Source: Spirometra erinaceieuropaei (Eukaryota > Platyhelminthes > Cestoda > Diphyllobothriidea > Diphyllobothriidae). Taken from it: a stretch of DNA of 64,000 nt. The position numbers were made by a program, and so were the translations under genes. The notes below the pieces were generated by a model. That model did no database searches, had not been told where the DNA came from, and saw nothing but the letters and a program-made list of their open reading frames with translations. The stretch lies in NCBI GenBank assembly GCA_902702965.1, contig CACRXP010000190.1, positions 498,573 to 562,572 on the forward strand, written 5' to 3'. Positions 59,131-64,000 of this stretch are shown here, in pieces (the stretch's first letter is position 1; the number at the start of each line of letters is the position of its first letter).

Positions 59131-59985
59131 CAATAGATGTGCTATTTCATTAAATGTTAACGGCAATTCTTAACTACATTTTTGATTAGAAACGATTACT
59201 TAAATGGGGCGTTAAAACTAATAATCGTGCAGCTCAACCACAAAATATTCCAGTCACGTGAGGATGCCAGAATCTGAACGAACTTTTTTCCGACCGCTAG
59301 CAAAACGTCACTCTGCAAAAGGTGACTACATATAAAGTATGAATTTTTCCCAATGACTTTAAATGCTCATATATATCCATATATATGTTATAGAATGCGT
59401 GCGAAATACAATATTGAGTTTTTTAAGGCCATAAACATCCAAGCATAAAGCATCATATTCGTTCACCTATTTGTGCTGCTCGTAACGTATGTAGCATTCT
59501 TTAAATCCACTGCAAAATTTAACGAACTGTACGCGACATCTTTTTATCAACATATATCAATTTGTGACTTACCTTACGAGAAAGTAAAATGGCTTGCAGT
59601 TTGCGAACCCTGAGTACCAGAACAACGGCGGGTCTGATTCGAAATTATTCGGTGATTGGGAAGGTTTTGGAAACCGAAAGACTTGCCTTCTCCAGGTAAA
59701 AATTTTGCAAAAAGGTGGAATTTACCAAATAACTAATCGCAAGAATGTTGGTTTGCATATTTCGGCTCTAAAATTCAAGAATGCATAAGGGAATCGAAAA
59801 GCAATGGAAACAATTCAGATTACATAAATAATTATTATTAGGGTGTATTACTTGCAAGCGGTTAGAACGAAGCTCGTTTGGATGCCGGTATTCTGTCGTG
59901 ACTGAAGTGTCTTTGGATTAAGCTGCACAATAATTAATATCACTGTCCCACTTAGCTAATGTTTTCAAATCAAACTATCTTTAAC
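59131..59985. mobile_element. Fold-back / long-TIR MITE F3, duplicon C copy, truncated
   Basis: Left end CAATAGATGTGCTATTTCAT matches A and B. The other end stops at about 59,985: the terminal ~70 bp present in B (51,153-51,225) are deleted, and the flanking unit sequence resumes at ACGCGTATCTTTGGACTAAG. Confidence 0.8.
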
Positions 59986-60359
59986 AAACGCGTATCTTTG
60001 GACTAAGTTCTTTTGCACCGTTTTGAAGCTTTCGTAAACGCTTAAGCTGAAATCTACCACCTTAAGCGGAATAGGCGCATAAGGCTCGCGCTCTGCAAAA
60101 GATGTCTCTCGAATAAAACGTTTTTAATCTCGCGAATAACGTGGAATAAAATCCAAGTTCTTTTCGACAGTGGGTCCATGTCGACTTACATAAAAGCAGC
60201 ATAAAACAAATGTCAGCACGCTATTTTACCAGTTGTTTTCAGCTAGAGTTTAGACTTAACTTTGGTTTCTAGTCTCAATGGGCGTCTAACCGCTACTCAT
60301 ATCTCTGCGTTTCTGTCAGATTTATATAACTTGTCCACACCTAATTTTGAAAACCTGAT

Positions 60360-60855
60360 CGAAAACCGGCAGGGCAACGGGCTCGTGGCCCGGTGGGTAG
60401 AGGCGTGAACTTCTAAACCAACAGATCGCGAGTTCGAGGCTCGGGTGTTCCACACTTCGGGCTTGGGTTTGGCTGGCTGACGACGGTTAATAAGCCAGAA
60501 ATGGCCATTCCAGTCTCCCTTGTCTTTGTCAGTGATACCATTCTGCCTCTATATCATGCGCCGCTGTGCGGCTGCTGGTTGGGCTCGAGAGAGAGCCCTA
60601 AAGGCACAACGGAACGAGTGAGTTCCGTAAGAACGATCGGTGAGCGCCCCCTACCATTGTATATTCCCGATCGAAAACCGACAGGGCAACGGGCTCGAGG
60701 CCCGGTGGGTAGAGGCGTGAACTTCTAAACCAACAGGTCGCGAGATCGAAGCTCGGGTGTTCCACACTTCGGGCTTGGGTATGGCTGGCTGACGACGGCT
60801 AATAAGCCAGAAATGGCCATTCCAGTCTCCATTGTCTTTGTCGGTAATACCATTC
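60360..60855 (+). mobile_element. SINE dimer: full-length module plus second head and body
   Basis: The first module has head GGGCTCGTGGCCCGGTGGGT, B box GAGTTCGAGGCTCGGG, body GGCTGGCTGACGACGG, CCAGTCTCCCTTGTC, then the tail module with GGTTGGGCTCGAGAGAGAGC, AAAGGCACAACGGAACGAG and GATCGGTGAGCGCCCC. It ends TATTCCCGATCGAAAACCG at about 60,680. The second module repeats head and body and ends at CGGTAATACCATTC (60,855). The two heads are nearly identical, so the dimer is recent or was copied as a unit. It is present only in C. Confidence 0.9.
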
Positions 60856-61059
60856 CGAACTCGGAGGTGTCGGTCGGATCCGAATCTAAAACGGCGAGTG
60901 CAAGATTTGTTTAAGGTTAACGCGCCACCAACCGAGCTACGATGTCCTCGCCTGGATTTTTGCGTTCAATTACATTTGAGTCAGAGTTATTGATCTTTTT
61001 GAGCCACAAACTGACAACACGCAACTGATGTCTTACCAAACGAATTTCTTTTGCATCTT

Positions 61060-61949
61060 CAGTGAGTGACCGATCTCATGAAATGTTATCCAAAATTCTG
61101 AAATGCGTCTCCGATTAGAAAGGATTACTTCAGTGGGGTTCTACTAGATATTCTCTTGCGGCATAGTCCAATAATATTTCGGACTCGGCAGGATGTCTGT
61201 TTTTGAATGCACTACTTTTCAATTTCCTGTAGAAACCGTACTTGGTAAAAGATGACTAGTTATGTTGCATGCATTTTTCATATTGATTTTCGGCAGTCTT
61301 ATAAATTCAAATATATTTCATAGAAAACATGAATAAAATATGCTTTGATAGAGAATTACGTCGTCTTCATATTTCGTGTTCGAAGAAGGAGTATAATTAG
61401 GTTTTAAAAAAGTTTCTAATTATTAGATTTTTTAAGACCGTGCAATATTCATTCATACAGGATCGTACATCTTCGTTTACTATTGCTCCTCATGAAATGT
61501 ACAACATTGTCCGCATCCATTGCAAAGTTTTATAGGCTCCATATGCTATCTTTTTAGAGGCATAAGAGAATATATGATTTTCCTTTCGCGGAACGCATGC
61601 ATTTTGCAGACTGAAATTACTAAGCGCTAATGCAACGGCTAATCCGACTCCAAATTATTCGGGTATTAGAAAACTTTTTCGAACCTAATTATACTCCTGC
61701 GAGCATAAAGTATGAAGACGACGTAGTTTTCTATCAAACGAGTGAAAGAAAACATATTTTATTCAAACTTTTTATAAAATATGTTTGGATTAATAAAACC
61801 ATCGACAAGCAGACATCCCGCTAAATCTAAAATATCATAGGCCTGTGCATAGAGATTATATGTATTAGAACCCCGCCTAAGTGATCCTTCCTAATCGGAA
61901 ACGCATGTCAGAATTTTGGCTAACGTTTCATGAAATCGGTCACTCACTG
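61060..61949. mobile_element. Fold-back / long-TIR MITE, family F2, private to duplicon C (~890 bp)
   Basis: Left end CAGTGAGTGACCGATCTCAT, right end the inverse of CAGTGAGTGACCGATTTCAT, followed by TA (61,950-61,951). The arms mirror each other: AGTATAATTAGGTTTTAAAA near 61,390 against a GAACCTAATTATACTCC block near 61,680. The empty counterpart is in A at 12,590. The same family flanks the 3.2-kb tandem duplication at 9,880-10,853. Confidence 0.9.
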
Positions 61950-62089
61950 TACGATCATTTCCAATTCTCACTTCCGCTGCGGATTCGTCCACATTAAAAG
62001 GTTACCTTGCATTCATGAATCAGTTTCTTTGGGGATTTCTAAATCTTGCCAATAGATATCACATATAAAAGTTCATTTTGCCTAACCTA

Positions 62090-63064
62090 CAGTAGATGTG
62101 CTAACTCATGAAATGTCAACCAAAATTTCGAAATGCTTTCTCGTTTCGAAAAGATAAATCAAGTAGCGTTGTAAAACTAATCACGATGCAGCATACATCT
62201 ATAATGATCCAGCTACATCAGGGTAGCGGCTTTCGAAAAAACTTATTTTCGGCTGCATGCGAGATCAATACTCTGCAAAAAATGACTACTTAAGTAGTAT
62301 GCAAATTTTTCATTGATTTTCGATGCCCTTGAAAATTCAATTATATTTCATGGAAAACATGCATAAAAATATTCATTCTTCTACTTATTCGGTAGAAAAT
62401 TACGTCTTCTTCCAATTTCACGCTCAAAAGAAGAGTATAATCCGGTTTTAAAAAGTTTCTAATTGTGAGATTTTTTAATACCGTTAAATGGCCGTTCATG
62501 AAACGGCATGCATCTGCATTTACGAATGTGGCTTGTAAAGTTAGCAATATTGCTCAAATCCACTGCTTAATTTTATGAACCTCATATGGCCTCCTGTTAA
62601 CACCGTAGAGAAATGCATGCAATATTGTTAACTTTACAAGCCACATGACGTTTCATGAACGGCCATTTAAAGGTATTAAAAAATCTCACAATTAGAAACT
62701 TTTTAAAACCGGATTATACTCTTCTTTTGAGTATGAAATTGGAAGAAGACGTGATTTTCTACCGAATAAGTAGAAGAATGAATATATTTATGCATGTTTT
62801 TCACGAAATATAATTGACTTTTCAAGGGCATCGAAAATCAATGAGAAAATTGCATACTACTTAAGTAGTCTTTTTTGCAAAGTATAGATCTTGCATGCAG
62901 CCAAAAATAAGTTTTTTCGCAAGATGGCACCCTGCAGTAACTGGATCATTATTGATTTTTTGCTCCATCATGATTAGCTTTACAACACCACTTAATTTAT
63001 CTTTTCGAACCAAGAAAGCGTTTCGAAATTTTGGTTGACATTTCATGAGTTAGCACATCTACTG
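62090..63064. mobile_element. Fold-back / long-TIR MITE, family F1, private to duplicon C (975 bp)
   Basis: Best-preserved member. The left end CAGTAGATGTGCTAACTCAT, then GAAATGTCAACC, is matched exactly by the inverse right end, with TA at 62,088-62,089 and 63,065-63,066. The arms remain highly similar through most of their length: GTAGAAAATTACGTCTTCTT near 62,391 against AGAAGACGTGATTTTCTACC near 62,743. A palindromic centre lies near 62,600 (TTAGCAATATTG / CAATATTGTTAAC). The single TA at A 12,452 is the empty site. There is no open frame of transposase size. Confidence 0.95.
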
Positions 63065-64000
63065 TAAGTTACAAGGGTTGTGAGAACGCCTAGAGTGTTC
63101 AAATCGTAGCTGACTGGAGAGACTCTTGTAAAGGGACGATAGGGCATGCCAAAACTAGCTTTAATAACCTACTAGGCTGGAAGATTTCGGTTCGGGTTTA
63201 TGCATCAAGGAGATGTAGGCGCAGCAAGGAAACTGACAGAGGTTTTGCATCCAGGTCATAACTCTGCTTGCAAGACGCCTTTGATGTCCTACCGACTGAA
63301 AAGCTTTGATATTGAAGCGCGCTTTTGATTTTCACCTCCCTTACACCCTTCTAATATGCAACGTTTTCGTGCCACAATGTGTGCTTTTTGAGGAATTCTA
63401 ACGTTCGGTATCACAAAACATTCTTTTGCTCTGTCTGTGCTGGGGCAGTAGGGATCTTACTGACAGCGTCCAACTCGAAGTTTTTTGCAGTAAAAAGCAC
63501 CAAAAAAACGTGTGGGCAATTGCGCTAGTGAGAAACGATCTCGAACAGTTTCAAAATAGGACTTAGGGCTCTAGCGTCTGCGAGTGTATCCATCCCTGAA
63601 AAATTCAAATGTCTTAAACACGCACAGAAATAAGATGTGGTTTTGCAGCCCGTTCAATCTGCACATGGTAAAATTGCTCCGATATACTTTAGGCTCTTCG
63701 ACATATATTTTGCACTTTGGTCCTAAGTAATGCTGACTTGAGAGAAGATGATCTATTTGGAAACGCCTGGTGGCATAGTTTCTCATCAAGACCCAATTCA
63801 AAAGGCGAGTGTTAGTTGAAATTTTGAGGGCATAAACTCATAGGAGATCAACGTGAGCTGCCGTGTTTCTTAAAAGACGCTCCCACGTTTTAACTGTTGT
63901 TTAGGTAGCATTGGAAAATCGAAGGACCAACTCTACTGCAGAACGGAATTTTACAAGGCAACGCATAATAACAATTTCTATTGAGTTTTACGCATAAACC

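Larger units (their letters stand above)
51863..64000 (-). repeat. Duplicon C (>=12 kb including insertions), inverted relative to A
   Basis: Collinear in reverse with A from 21,471 (C 51,863) to 11,497 (C about 64,000, window end). The last bases (GAGTTTTACGCATAAACC) match the complement of A at about 11,495-11,512. C alone has the SINE dimer (60,360-60,855), fold-back F2b (61,060-61,949) and fold-back F1d (62,090-63,064). It lacks about 190 bp of A (14,060-14,250) near 59,045. It keeps the CpG-rich/(GT)n region that B has lost. Confidence 0.9.

Noticed and set aside
60905..60960. Minus-strand tRNA-like A box (TAGCTCGGTTGG) in duplicon C
   Set aside because: No acceptable B box or T arm follows. 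The surrounding sequence is partly ordinary duplicon sequence shared with A at about 12,655-12,710.
1..64000. CRISPR array, prokaryotic operon or rRNA genes
   Set aside because: No regularly spaced short repeats, no ribosome-binding-site-led gene clusters and no rRNA-like segments were seen; the content is eukaryotic.

Overview
The window looks like gene-poor, repeat-dominated nuclear DNA from a flatworm, most likely a tapeworm. I infer this from tRNA-headed SINEs with a flatworm-like body, decayed RTE-type LINE reverse transcriptase with a C2H2-finger tail, TTAGGG-type telomere-like tracts, moderate GC content and the absence of any prokaryotic gene organisation. The genus (a diphyllobothriidean such as Spirometra) is only a guess from the look of the repeats. 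I cannot support any intact protein-coding host gene. The only recognisable coding sequence is two broken LINE fragments.

Layout. 1-1,415: two diverged tandem copies of a ~0.65-0.7 kb sequence. 1.4-3.58 kb: nothing recognised. 3,584-10,076: a 3.23-kb segment in head-to-tail tandem duplication whose junction lies inside a fold-back transposon. 11.5-22.4 kb: duplicon A, about 10.9 kb. 22.4-24.0 kb: SINE dimers, a 211-bp element with perfect 37-bp inverted ends, and an LTR-like promoter/poly(A) fragment. 24.5-34.6 kb: four copies of a small inverted-repeat transposon that carries a telomere-like TTAGGG tract, mixed with fold-back elements, a SINE and a class II tRNA-like sequence. 34.6-39.7 kb: GC-rich repeats in both orientations around two LINE fragments. 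40.8-41.6 kb: another fold-back element. 42.1-51.5 kb: duplicon B (inverted relative to A). 51.86-64.0 kb: duplicon C (also inverted, running off the window end).

A, B and C share the same marker order. A and C form a long inverted repeat with arms of at least 10.5 kb around a ~29.5-kb spacer that contains B. The three copies act as a natural alignment: loci empty in one copy and filled in another show insertion sites and target duplications directly. They establish TA duplications for the ~0.9-1.0 kb CAGT-ended fold-back elements, a 9-bp duplication for a SINE, and a relative order of events.

The most interesting items are: (1) the telomere-repeat-carrying MITE family, with ~28-bp ends and 8-bp target duplications visible in all four copies; (2) the fold-back family proven by empty sites; (3) the inverted triplication itself, apparently broken and joined inside a fold-back element; and (4) a hammerhead-ribozyme-like core just downstream of the SINE tRNA head. 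All similarities were judged by eye; no alignment or database search was run.
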